This document shows positions 1-10,715 of a DNA stretch of 64,000 bases, piece after piece; position 1 is the first letter of the stretch, and every line of letters begins with the position of its first letter. The stretch is from Siphonodentalium dalli. Lineage: Eukaryota > Mollusca > Scaphopoda > Gadilida > Siphonodentaliidae. The notes beneath the pieces were generated by a model. That model was not told the DNA's origin. It did not search any database and saw only the letters and a program-made list of their open reading frames with translations. The translations under genes and the position numbers were made by a program. The DNA lies in the NCBI GenBank assembly GCA_032622095.1, contig CP136064.1, forward strand, positions 260,813,863 to 260,877,862, read 5' to 3'.

Positions 1-2
1 TA

Positions 3-62
3 GCAGAATGAGGTCCCCAGAGGGTGAATTTGGTGATGCTAGCCTGCTGTTTGCAAGCTTGA
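3..62. mobile_element. Family F MITE, right-end fragment
   Basis: Carries the F hairpin arm (GCAGAATGAGGTCCCCAGAG) and ends near GCAAGCTTG, like the right end of other F copies. The left part lies outside the window. Confidence 0.6.
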
Positions 63-378
63 TGTCTTCAGTGAAGTTCTGTCCCGCTCATTGAATATCG
101 GGGTTGCTTTGGTTATTGTTAGAACCAATTATAGCTGATATTAAAACCGATCATTTATAAATATCTTAAAGTTATGACCCCAGCGTTGCCATTCACAGCT
201 TGTTTCTTGTTGTTTGCCATTGACTGAATAATGTAATTAAGTATAATGATCTCTTAATTAAACGGCACGTGTGATTAGCTTCAACCTCTTGGCTAACACT
301 GCTACATATTTCTTCGCTAATAACCGGAGTAGGGGTGCAGGAACATAATATGATTATAAAAACACAGGACATGTTATG
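63..378. other. Unannotated AT-rich sequence
   Basis: No coding frame, hairpin or repeat shared with the rest of the window was recognised here. It is most likely intronic. Confidence 0.4.
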
Positions 379-382
379 TTAG

Positions 383-635
383 CCCCTTCTGCACTAAAGT
401 ATTATTGATGAGTAGTTATCCTGTAGGAAACGTTCAGATAATACATAACCATAGGTCATTTGTTGAACTTTTTATCTGAACATTTCCCTCAAACGAAAAT
501 GGTTTATTTTAAACTTGTATTATCTGTCGTCTGCTTATTTGACATGAAAACCCCTCCAGATGAACATCCCTGCAAATCAATTGACAGTTCCGATGTACAC
601 TGAATGTATTGGAGAAACCATTAAGTATAGAAAGG
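383..635. mobile_element. Family J TTAA element
   Basis: Left end is TTAG then CCCCTTCTGCACTAAAG; right end is AAGTATAGAAAGG then TTAA. The interior matches other J copies (7829-8087, 42682-42933). Non-autonomous, about 250 bp. Confidence 0.6.
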
Positions 636-663
636 TTAATATGTCATCTTATAGTCTGTAGTA

Positions 664-871
664 TAGTAATGCTCTAATTAATCGACCTCTTAACCACAGC
701 ATAATTATGGGTAACTTTTCAGGATTTAGTCGGAAATATGGCTTGTTGCCATTCATCGGAAAGCTCGAGAGCTTTCCGATGAATGGCAACAAGCCATATT
801 TCCGACTAAATCCTGAAAAGTTACCCATAATTCTGCTGTGGTTAAGAGGTCGATTAATTAGAGCATTACTG
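664..871. mobile_element. Family A palindromic MITE
   Basis: A near-perfect 208-bp palindrome flanked by TA. Ends follow CAGTAATGCYCTAA and its complement, and the centre is GAAAGCTCGAGAGCTTTC. TA duplication and CAGT ends fit a Tc1/mariner-type MITE. Short reading frames on both strands are mirror images of the palindrome and are not genes. Confidence 0.85.
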
Positions 872-990
872 TATATTGTATGCAATCAGGACATGTGAAA
901 TCAATTCCCACATGGTTAAAATTCAGAGTTCATCAACAGATCTATAGTTAGGCTAACATCGGGAAGATTATCTCACAACTCATATATGGA

Positions 991-1050
991 ATGTTATAGT
1001 CTCTTGATGGTTGGTGTGTAATGTTATAGTCTATTGATGGTTGGTGTGTA
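991..1050. repeat. Two-copy 30-bp tandem repeat
   Basis: Two adjacent copies of a 30-bp unit beginning ATGTTATAGTCT, differing at one base. Confidence 0.8.
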
Positions 1051-1197
1051 AAGTCTGATGTTCTCATTCTAAACCTGTCCAATATATTAAACTAAACAGA
1101 CCTGACTTCAAATCGTCACAACAAGAAAATATGAAAAGCGAAGACTACTAATTCTATTACCTACATGTACATGTATATGTCTGCCAAGTCTGTTTAA

Positions 1198-1940
1198 AGA
1201 TGGTCTATCTCTTACAGGCCACAATTACAACAACAACATCATTTTTGTAAAATCCGATTTGAGGTTGTAGAGCATAATATCTGACATTCTGCCTTAACCC
1301 TTTCAGTGCCAGGGGCCGATCTCATCGGCCCTAATTTACGGTCTGTAAAATCGGCCCTAAAAAAATAAAAAACCTTTTTTTTTTTTTTAGATTTTAAAAA
1401 AATTATTAAAATTGTCAAAAATTGTAAACAATAATAACAAATGATGAAAAATTGTTAGGCCAATGCATTCTCTTATATATGCGAGGCGACCTATGGTCGA
1501 CTCGCATATATAAGAGAATGCATTGGCACAGGGTATATGGGTTGATACAAAAATCGGACCTGGCACTCAAAGGGTTAATGGAAACTGCTAACAAGATATG
1601 GTTCTCCCGCATGCTACACTCCGAACTTGTCTGCAAGGCTCTATTGGGTGGCAGTCAAGTTATGTGAGGGATCGATTCCATTTGTACCTAACACTCAATT
1701 TCATTGAGAGTTCGAAGCATAGCAAGTGGGAGAACTCTAAACTTTATCTGAGATCACCTGAAGATTCATGGCCGATCTGTTCTAAAAATAGCCCATAAAA
1801 ATTTCCAATTGGTTGTATGTATTATACCAGAAAATTTGAAATAAAATCATTATTAATGGATGCAAGCTTTTCCGGACAGGAGTCTTCGATTCATATTTAT
1901 TTTTTTATACCCAGGAAACTATATACGATATACGGTATAA
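1198..1940. mobile_element. Family I TTAA element interrupted by family C
   Basis: Left end TTAA plus AGATGGTCTATCTCTT matches I copies at 43798 and 60333. I-like interior resumes after the C insertion (AGGAGAACTCTAA, then TATTTATTTTTTTATACCC). The right end is degraded, so its limit is approximate. Confidence 0.5.
1298..1574. mobile_element. Family C TTAA element with shared hairpin
   Basis: TTAA at 1294-1297 and 1575-1578. Ends are CCCTTTCAGTGCCAGG and CCTGGCACTCAAAGGG. It contains the 69-bp hairpin 1459-1527 with arms CCAATGCATTCTCTTATA. TTAA duplication with CCC-starting ends suggests a piggyBac-type MITE. Confidence 0.8.
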
Positions 1941-2068
1941 GGAAATTGTATAATCTGTTATAATCTGGCTATATGACAGTTGTTTGTTCAGATTTACAGA
2001 CAGCAAATACATGTAAGTTGAATCTATTTTGATTGTCTAATTGCTCAACAAATATTTAGTGTAAAATA

Positions 2069-2673
2069 CAGTAATTCCCTAAATAATCGACTCCTTTACC
2101 ACAGCAGATTTATGGGTAATTTTTCAGGATTTAGTTGGAAATATGGCTTGTTGCCATTCATCGGAAAGCTCTGTGAGAGCTTTCCGATGAATGGCAACAA
2201 GCCATATTTCCGACTAAATCCTGAAAAATTACCCATAATTCTGCTGTGGTTAACCCTTTACCCAACAAACCGGCCAAAACCGGCCAAATAAAGCTGCAAC
2301 AGCCTAAATTATCTTGGGTCTGTCTCAATAAAACCATACAAATATGGATATCATTGGAACCGGCTCATTGACCACACTGTGATGGTTACAGTTATGCCCT
2401 GTGCCAATGCATTCTCTTATATATGCGAGTCGACCATAGGTCGCCTCGCATATATAAGAGAATGCATTGGCCTAAAAAAAATCTTTTTTTAACACTTTTT
2501 ACCATTTTTTCTTACATTCTTTAACAATTTTATAATTTAATGTGTTAACCCAATGCATTCTCTTATATATGCGAGGCGACCTATGGTCGACTCGCATATA
2601 TAAGAGAATGCATTGGCACAGGGCCCTTCTGTTGGGTAAAGGGTTAAGGGGTCGATTATTTAGGGCATTACTA
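2069..2673. mobile_element. Family A MITE containing a nested family B element
   Basis: TA at 2067-2068 and 2674-2675. Without the insert the element is about 211 bp, the usual A length. The interruption falls exactly at the TTAA of GTGGTTAAGG, a motif left intact in other A copies. Confidence 0.85.
2254..2643 (+). mobile_element. Family B TTAA element, two hairpins
   Basis: Flanked by TTAA (2250-2253, 2644-2647), with ends CCCTTTACCCAACA and TGTTGGGTAAAGGG. It carries CCGGCC-rich subterminal sequence on the left and two copies of the shared hairpin (about 2403-2472 and 2549-2617) in inverted arrangement around an AT-rich spacer. Confidence 0.85.
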
Positions 2674-2675
2674 TA

Positions 2676-3108
2676 CATCTCTAGATCTTGTGTTCAGATT
2701 ACTGTGTTGACGGGATTCCCTCTATTTCATTTATTATGGATCCATGTAGTTTGTGATATCAAGGTAGTGTGCAAATGAAGTTTCCCAGTGTTCGTCTTCA
2801 ATGGGGAGGGGCCCGTGCAGTTGAAAAAGTTAGATATCCCTCTCCAGTAAAGATCACCTCGCCATATCAGATTATTTCTTCTCTGTATTTGTACAGCAGA
2901 GATGTCACTTCGCCCTGGCTAAACATAAGGGAATAGTAACATAATTCAGGGATTAAAGAACTTTTTGGTACATGTTGCAGAAGGACTACATGAAATTACA
3001 CTAGAACAAGAAATTTATGATATGCAAGTGCATGTGCACATTTAAAGTGCAGGTGCACAAAGCAGACAGTTAGTTCACAGGAACCACAGAGAGAGAGATA
3101 AACAATCA
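2676..3108. other. Unannotated sequence between MITEs
   Basis: No convincing exon or repeat was seen. Slightly less AT-rich than the surroundings. Confidence 0.4.
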
Positions 3109-3116
3109 TTAGAATG

Positions 3117-3370
3117 CAAGCCTTGAAATAGTGTGCCTGTCATTTGCAGAATGAGGTCCCCAGAGGGTGAATTTAGTGATGCTACCCCGCATAGCGGGCT
3201 AGCATCACCAAATTCACCCTCTGGGGACCTCATTCTGCTTACACCTCAGCAGAATGAGGTTCCCAGAGGGTGAATTTGGTGATGCTAGCCTGCTATACAG
3301 GGTAGCATCACTAAATTCACCCTCTGGGGACCTCATTCTGCAAATGACAGACACACTATTTCAAGGCTTG
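3117..3370. mobile_element. Family F MITE with 8-bp target duplication
   Basis: Ends CAAGCCTTGAAATAG and its complement are flanked by TTAGAATG at 3109-3116 and 3371-3378. Inside are two consecutive palindromes, each starting GCAGAATGAGG and ending CCTCATTCTGC. The 8-bp duplication suggests hAT-type mobilisation. Confidence 0.85.
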
Positions 3371-3486
3371 TTAGAATGTCTGGCAAATCGAGAATAAATT
3401 AATAAAAAATTAGCTTCATTCCTGGCTTTCCTCAGAAGGAAACCATTCATCATGATATCTGTATGAATTGCGTGTTCAGGTGACAC

Positions 3487-3972
3487 CAAGCCTGAATACA
3501 AATAGTGTGTCACCAAGCCTGAATACATATCGTGTGTCTGTCATTTGCAGAATAAGGTTCCCAGAGGGCAAATATAGTGACGCTATTCCGCATAGCGGGC
3601 TAGTATTGGAAAATTCAGCCTCTGGGTACCTCATTCTGCATGGCCTCATCTGCCTTGGGAGACAGCCTCAGATTGAAGTTCTCAAATGGTGAATATTGTG
3701 ATGTACACCCATTGGGAACCTCGATTATGCAATGAGTAGTCTGCCAATTTGGGGATAGAGAAACTAAACTAAAAAAGAAATAGAATATATGTGAATAAGT
3801 TTCTATAGAAATTTGATAATAAAGAAATTTCCAGAGAAGATGAGGCCTAAGCAGAATGAGGTCCCCAGAGGGTGAATTTAGTGCTGCTAGCCCGCTATGC
3901 GTGATAGTGTCACTAAATTTGCTCTCTGGGGACCTCATTCTGCAAATGACAGACACACTAAACTAAGGCTTG
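3487..3972. mobile_element. Family F MITE, long form
   Basis: Starts CAAGCCTGAATAC, with that end present twice, and closes with TAAGGCTTG. Two F hairpins flank a non-palindromic core of about 200 bp. No clear 8-bp duplication, possibly because the left end was duplicated. Confidence 0.7.
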
Positions 3973-4825
3973 GTCATGACAAAGAATCAAGTATAAAAAA
4001 AAAACTCCAAGGAGACATCACTATCACAGAGAAATTCTGAAACTTGTCACTGATAGAGATATATATTGCTGGAATTTTTACTTGTTCCTTGCCCTAACTA
4101 ACCATACACTATCATCACCGAGAGCTGGCCACATATGTGTCTTACATAACATCACGATCAGTGGAAAATTTTAGCAACTAACCCCAACCCCTGGGAAGAA
4201 ACAAGAAGGGCTTTTGTTATGATTTTTTTCGAAAATGGCCAAAGAAAATATCATTTGGCAGGGCATATAATTTGTACGATTCTCCCAAATGATTCTTGCA
4301 AAGTGAAACATGAGAATCAAGTTTGATTCTCACGTATCAAGTTTGATTCTCGCGTACATACCAATACATGTACATGTATCTCTGCTTTGTTATATAAAGA
4401 CATCATGTCATAGCTATTAGGCCAGTGTGTTTTTTTTTCATTTGGCCAACAGTAAATCTTTCAAAATTGAAAGCTATACATGTACATGTACAATAAATAT
4501 TGCAATTCTGCATTCCTGTCACATTCACATCATCTCATTTGACTGAAGATACCGGCCCTACCGGGAGAGGGTAAACTTTTTAAAGATTTGAAAGTAAGAT
4601 ATTACTGTTGAGAAATTGACTCAGTGCACTGAATTTTCAAACAGTCTATAACATGGAAGGAGTGATACACCATACCCCCCCCCCCCCCCCCCCTCCCAAC
4701 AAACTTTTGGCATAATCATGATTTGAATTTGATTTTCTTACCCTCAAACTTGTGAATCAGCTTTGATTCTCGCAAAAATGGATGGAATAGAAACTGCTAC
4801 ACAAAGATTTTTTTTTTTTTTTTTT
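3973..4825. other. Unannotated sequence with simple repeats
   Basis: Contains a C19 tract (4675-4693), a T tract near 4808-4825 and scattered ACATGTACATG strings. No exon recognised. Confidence 0.4.
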
Positions 4826-5083
4826 AGTTTCTCTACATTATACCCCCAAATTGGCAGATGACACATTGCATAATCGAGGTTCCCAATTGGTGTACATCAC
4901 AATATTCACCATTTGGTAACTTCAATCTGAGTCTATGTCTCCCATAGCATAATGATGCCATGCAGAATGAGGTCCCCAGAGGGTGAATTTGGTGATGCTA
5001 GCCCGCTATGTGGGATAGCATCACTAAATTCACTCTCTGTGGAACTCATTTTGCAAATGACAGGCACACTGAACTCAGACTTG
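4826..5083. mobile_element. Family F MITE, 5'-truncated
   Basis: F core and right hairpin (GCAGAATGAGG at about 4962) ending CAGACTTG. The left half is missing and replaced by a T tract. Confidence 0.65.
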
Positions 5084-5139
5084 ATCTCAATGAAAAACCC
5101 TTACATTTGCTGTCTGCTTAAAACGTTGCATGCACAATA

Positions 5140-5273
5140 CAGTAATGCTCTAAGTAATCGACTTCGGGGAGAGCTTTCCGATGAATGGCAACAAGCCATA
5201 TTTCCGATTAAATCCTGAAAAGTTACCCATAATTCTGCTGTGGTTAAGAAGTCGATTACTTAGAGCATTACTG
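5140..5273. mobile_element. Family A MITE, deletion derivative
   Basis: TA flanks (5138-5139, 5274-5275). Both ends are intact, but most of the left arm is lost, leaving 134 bp. Confidence 0.75.
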
Positions 5274-5275
5274 TA

Positions 5276-6160
5276 TGCTTCTAAAAGATAGGGGATCTAG
5301 AAATGATATGGTAATATTTTACCAACCACTATAAAAGAGTCGAGTTCAGAAATTAAAATGATATTTATCTACAATGTTTGACATTTATCGGAAGGACAAT
5401 GTATCGGAATATGAAATTAGGGAGTCATGTATTAATTCCCCAGGCTATGCGTATCTTCAGAGTAACAGTGCATCAATCCTGCTATTAAATCCGAAGCATC
5501 ACAGCATGATAGCATCCTCGTTCACACAGCACGCATTATCTATACCATCATTTTTTTCCGTCCCCTTAACACAATTCACAAGTCTGTAAAATCAATACGA
5601 AACTGCGGCAATTGTCGGTCGTGTTGAGCAGTTCCTTAATGAGAAATGTTACTGTTGGCCGGCATCGGCAAATTTTCTCGAAGTTAATCTTCTGAGGGTT
5701 TGAGCAGTCTGACACAGTATGTCATATACAGGTCTGAAAGTGTCAAGCCTACATGCAATAATTACTGGTATGATATGTCTGTCTGTCTGTTTGTTTGTGA
5801 TTTTTCTCCTGGATCTATTTTAAATTAGGTGTGATGACTCGGGGTACCCTGGCGGATGTTACAACAGTGTTAATTTTTTTTTTAATTTAATTAAAAAAAA
5901 ATTTAATTTAATTTGTTTTCAAAGTGAGCAAGTAGTTAAATCTAAATAACAATTCTAAAATTATTTATTTTTTTTATCAAAATGTTTAAAAGATCAAAAT
6001 GTGCACCTTGCTCACAAAGTGCCAGGCCCCTATGCCGCTGAATAAAGGCCACAAAATGAGCCTGTAACAGCTAGTAGTCAAGATATTAAATGAGAGAATT
6101 GAGTAACATACGTCCTAACAGAGTTTATGAATGTTTGATAGCGGCAGATCTTATATACTT
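5276..6160. other. Unannotated AT-rich sequence
   Basis: About 890 bp without recognised exon or element. An AT tract of TTTAATTTAATT type lies near 5875-5925. A 71-codon frame at 5374-5589 has no recognisable similarity and is probably chance. Confidence 0.4.
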
Positions 6161-6161
6161 A

Positions 6162-6327
6162 CAGTAATGCCATAAATAATCGACTCCTTAACCACAGCAG
6201 AATTATGGGTAACTTTTCAGGCTTTAGTCGGAAATATGACTTGTTGCCATATTTCCGAATAAAAAATCCTGAAAAAATACCCATAATTCTGCTGTGGTTA
6301 AGGAGTTAATTATTTAGGGCATTACTG
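6162..6327. mobile_element. Family A MITE, centre deleted
   Basis: TA flanks. Ends CAGTAATGCCATAAATAA and complement; the central GAAAGCTC palindrome is missing. Confidence 0.75.
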
Positions 6328-6624
6328 TAGTTACAGATTTCAGCTTGAAATACTGTCAACTCAACAAATCTATCTGAGTAAACTGTCTGACAAGCTCTCC
6401 CATAAGACCTCACACACTCTATCTGTGAAGTGAAGAAATCCCTCCAAGGTTGGTTTTAGAATGGATAAGCTTGTCTGAACTTGGTTTTAGAATGGATAAG
6501 GCTTGTCACAAGGAACTCAATTTCACAGATAAAGCTGCAAAGATGTTTGTGTGACACCCATCAAATATACCCAAGACAATTGAGTCTGTGCATATAATCA
6601 AGGGTTATACTATAAAGTCTGATT

Positions 6625-7000
6625 ATAGTGTGCCTGTCATGTGCAGAATGAGGTCCCCAGAGGGTGAGTTTAGTGACGCTATCCCGCACAGTGGGCTAGC
6701 ATCACTAAATTCACCCTCTGGGAACCTCATTCTGCATAGCCTCATCTGCTATGGGAGACATAGACTCAGATTGAAGATTGATGTGTCGTCTGCCAATTTG
6801 GGGACATAGAGAAACTAAACTAAAGAAATAGAATCTACTAGTATGTGAAGAAGTTTCTATAGAAATTTGATAATAAAGAAATTTCCGGAGAAGATGAGGC
6901 CTAAGCAGAATAAGGTCCCCAGAGGGTGAACTCAGTGATGCTAGCCCGCTATGCGCGATAGCGTCACTAAATTCACCCTCTGGGCACCTTATTCTGCAAA
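6625..7000. mobile_element. Family F MITE
   Basis: Two F hairpins (about 6643-6735 and 6904-6997) flank the usual core. Outer ends are degraded, so limits are approximate. Confidence 0.65.
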
Positions 7001-7110
7001 TTAAATCATTTGATTCAGACAGTAATCGCTTCATTTGAAGATCTCACTCCCTTCCATGAAGACATGACAATGTACATGTATTCATGTTTCAACTGAAAAC
7101 ATCATTTTAA

Positions 7111-7446
7111 AGTGATATGAAACACTCCGGTAGGGTGATCAAATAAAATTGGAGAATATTATGGCTCAAAGTACAATGTAGTTATTTTTACGAATATTAA
7201 TGGAAATTGACAACACATACTAACATTCTTATATATTAAATAAAAACAATGACTCTAGATGGCGAAATCATTTGCGTTAGTTTATCGCCGATTGTTGCGT
7301 CCCGAATCGAGATGTAAATATTTACAATTGAGCGTAGTTCAGACGATGTTTTCTATGTAGTGGTACGGTAGATTTCTTTGAAATTTCGGTGATGTTAGTA
7401 TAATGATACATTCCCCAGGTTGGCATAGCGCCTGAGTACTAACTCA
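7111..7446 (+). mobile_element. Family H TTAA element
   Basis: TTAA at 7107-7110 followed by AGTGATATGAAACACTCCGG. The same sequence occurs in reverse at 51391-51718 and 59314-59617. Non-coding, about 330 bp. Confidence 0.6.
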
Positions 7447-7448
7447 TA

Positions 7449-7552
7449 CAGTAATGCCCCAAGTAAACGACTTCTTAACCACAGCAGAATTATGGGAAAA
7501 GTTACCCATAATTCTACTGTGGTTAAGGAGTCGTTTACTTAGGGCATTACTG
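7449..7552. mobile_element. Family A MITE, minimal form
   Basis: A 104-bp palindrome with TA flanks, inserted at the right edge of the H element. It retains only the outer arms to TTATGGG. Confidence 0.75.
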
Positions 7553-7593
7553 TAAGTTTATCGCAGCCGAACAAGTCCATAATATGTCTTTAA

Positions 7594-7824
7594 CCCTTTA
7601 AGTGCCAGGTCCGATTTTTGTATCAACCCATATACCCTGTGCCAATGCATTCTCTTATATATGCGAGTCGACCATAGGTCGCCTCGCATATATAAGAGAA
7701 TGCATTGGCCTTTTTTTTTTTTTTTTACAATTTTTTACAATTTTAATAATTTATTCTTATATTCTTTAACAGACTTATTTTGTAGGTTTAGGGCCGATGA
7801 GATCGGCCCCTGGCACTCAAATGG
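7594..7824. mobile_element. Family C TTAA element
   Basis: TTAA 7590-7593 and 7825-7828. Ends CCCTTTAAGTGCCAGG and CCTGGCACTCAAATGG, with the shared hairpin. Its right TTAA is also the left TTAA of a J element. Confidence 0.8.
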
Positions 7825-7828
7825 TTAA

Positions 7829-8087
7829 TCCTTTCTTTGCTACTCACTGACGAGTATCAGTAGTTCCCTTAGGAAATGACATATGGCCATTTGTTAAACC
7901 TATTATCTGAACATTTGTTGAACTTATTATCTGAACATTTCCCCCCCCAATGTGTAGAATCCTTATGCATTTTTATTGTCTATTTTTTGCCTGCTTACAT
8001 TTCCTGAACATCCCTACAAACGAATAATTGATCATTCCAATGTACACTTTTATAACTGATGGGAGAATTCATTCAGAAAAGAAAGGG
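7829..8087. mobile_element. Family J TTAA element abutting C
   Basis: Begins TCCTTTCTTTGCTACTC after TTAA 7825-7828 and ends GAAAAGAAAGGG before TTAA 8088-8091. Confidence 0.65.
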
Positions 8088-8091
8088 TTAA

Positions 8092-8613
8092 TCCGACACA
8101 TGGCCATCTAGAAGAGTACAGTAAAACTCATTTAGACTTTTAAGGAAGCAACGGGGGTTTTCCTTCTGTATATATAAAGTACCCTAACTACCGGTAACAA
8201 ATTTAATATCTTAATACTCCCAACCTACATGTACATGTATATATATGCAGTATTGAGATGCTTTCACTTGTATAGCAGGCTACAGACCATATCCTAAGTA
8301 CCTGACATAATAAGGTTTCACCACTTAGTTATGCCTTTAATGACAAACAATTAATAAGATGGTGTATTTCCTCTGACATATTAAAATCCAGATGATAATC
8401 TTTACAATGCTGACATGTGTTAAATGTTCCCCACAAATGTATTGTGCAATTGCAGTCACAATGGTCAATTGGAGAACACAGGCGTGACATTACTACATTA
8501 ATCAATGCATTCAGTCTGTAGAATAATTGATGCTTAACTTCCACAATCATAGTAGCATCACAGACATGGGAAAGGTTTAGATTAAAACACTTCTAACTTC
8601 TCTTGTCAAAGCT
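8092..8613. other. Unannotated sequence
   Basis: A 73-codon minus-strand frame at 8329-8550 has no recognised family or splice context. No repeats seen. Confidence 0.35.
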
Positions 8614-10432
8614 TTAGCATAATATAATATCACCCCAGATTAATCCTTCAGCAGACTATATATACCCCAGATTAATCCTTTAGCAGACTATAATATCACC
8701 CCAGATTAACCTTTTAGCAGACTATAATATCACCCCAGAATAACCCTTGAGCAGCCTATAATATCACCCCAAGAGTAACCCTTTGGCAGACTATAATATC
8801 ACCCAGAATAACCCTTTAGCAGCCTATAATATACCCGACAAGATTAACCCTTTAGCAGACTATAATATCACCCCAAGATTAACCCTTTAGCAGACTATAA
8901 TATCACCCCAGATTAACCCTTTAACAGACTATATCACCCCAGATTAACCCTTTAGCAGACTAGATCACCCCATATTAACATTTTAGCAGACTATAATATC
9001 ACCCCAGAATAACCCTTTAGCAGACTATAATTATCACCCCAAGATTAACCCTTTAGCAGACTATATCACCCCAGAATAACCCTTTAGCAGATTATAATAT
9101 CACCCCAAGATTAACCCTTTAGCAGACTATAATATCACCCCAGAATAACCCTTTAGCAGACTATATCACCCCAGATTAACCCTTTAACAGACTATATCAC
9201 CCCAGATTAACCCTTTAGCAGACTAGATCACCCAATATTAACATTTTAGCAGACTATAATATCACCCCAGAATAACCCTTTAGCAGACTATAATATCACC
9301 CCAGAATAACCCTTTAGCAGACTATATCACCCCAGATTAACCCTTTAGCAGACTAGATCACCCCATATTAACATTTTAGCAGACTATAATATCACCCCAG
9401 AATAACCCTTTAGCAGACTATATCACCCCAGAATAACCCTTTAACAGACTATATCACCCCAGATTAACCCTTTAGCAGACTAGATACCCCATATTAACAT
9501 TTTAGCAGACTATAATATCACCCCAGAATAACCCTTTAGCAGACTATATCACCCCAGATTAACCCTTTAGCAGACTATAATATCACCCCAAGATTAACCC
9601 TTTAGCAGACTATAATATCACCCCAAGATTAACCCTTTAGCAGACTATAATATCACCCCAGATTAACCCTTTAGAAGACTAGATCACCCCATATTAACAT
9701 TTTAGCAGACAATAATATCACCCCAGAATAACCCTTTAGCAGACTATATCACCCCAAGATTAACCCATTAGCAGACTATATCACCCCAGCATAACCATTT
9801 AGCAGACTATATCACCCCAGATTAACCCTTTAACAGACTATATCACCCCAGATTAACCCTTTAGAAGACTATAATATCACCCCAGATTAACCCTTTAGCA
9901 GACTATAATATCACCCCAAGATTAACCCTTTAGCAGACTATATCACCCCAGATTAACCCCTTAACAGACTATATCACCCCAGATTAACCCTTTAGAAGAC
10001 TATAATATCACCCCAGATTAACCCTTTAGCAGACTATAATATCACCCAAGAATAACCCTTTAGCAGACTATATCACCCCAGATTAACCCTTTAACAGACT
10101 ATATGACCCCAGATTAACCCTTTAGCAGACTAGGTTACCTCATATTAACATTTTAGCAGACTATAATATCACCCCAGAATAACCCTTTAGCAGACTATAA
10201 TTATCACCCCAAGATTAACCCTTTAGCAGACTATAATATCACCCCAGAATAACCCTTTAGCAGACTATAATTATCACCCCAAGATTAACCCTTTAGCAGA
10301 CTATAATATCACCCCAGAATAACCCTTTAGCAGACTATATCACCCCAGATTAACCCTTTAGCAGACTAGATCACCCCATATTAACATTTTAGCAGACTAT
10401 AATATCACCCCAGAATAACCCTTTAGCAGACT
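8614..10432. repeat. ~34-bp satellite array
   Basis: About 1.8 kb of head-to-tail units of roughly 31-36 bp, pattern ACCCTTTAGCAGACTATA then ATATCACCCCAGATTA, over 50 copies. Variants omit TAA or change GATTA to GAATA, and a subset with CATATTAACATTTTAGC recurs, showing higher-order structure. The 3' border cuts an F element. Confidence 0.95.
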
Positions 10433-10433
10433 T

Positions 10434-10715
10434 CAGATTGAAGTTCCCAAGTTGAAGTTGGTGATATTCACCCATTAGTCATCTCGATTATGCATTTTAT
10501 CTTCTGCAGATTTAGGGATATAGAACAAAAAGTAACTAAAAACAATGTTAATTTGAGATTATAGATACATGTACTTTCTAGGAGACGAGGTCTAAGCAGA
10601 AAGGTCACCAGAGGGTGAATTTTGTGATGCTAGCCCACTGTGTGGGATAGCATCACTAAATTCACCCACTGGGGACCTCATTCTGCAAATGACAGACACA
10701 CTATTTGCAGGCTTG
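10434..10715. mobile_element. Family F MITE, 5' truncated by the satellite
   Basis: F core (CAGATTGAAGTTCCC) joins directly to the last satellite unit. The right hairpin and the end TTTGCAGGCTTG are present. Confidence 0.7.

Noticed and set aside
8614-10432. CRISPR-like regular repeats (34 bp here, 31 bp at 17549-17990)
   Set aside because: Units are directly adjacent without unique spacers, no cas genes are present, and the DNA is eukaryotic. These are satellites.
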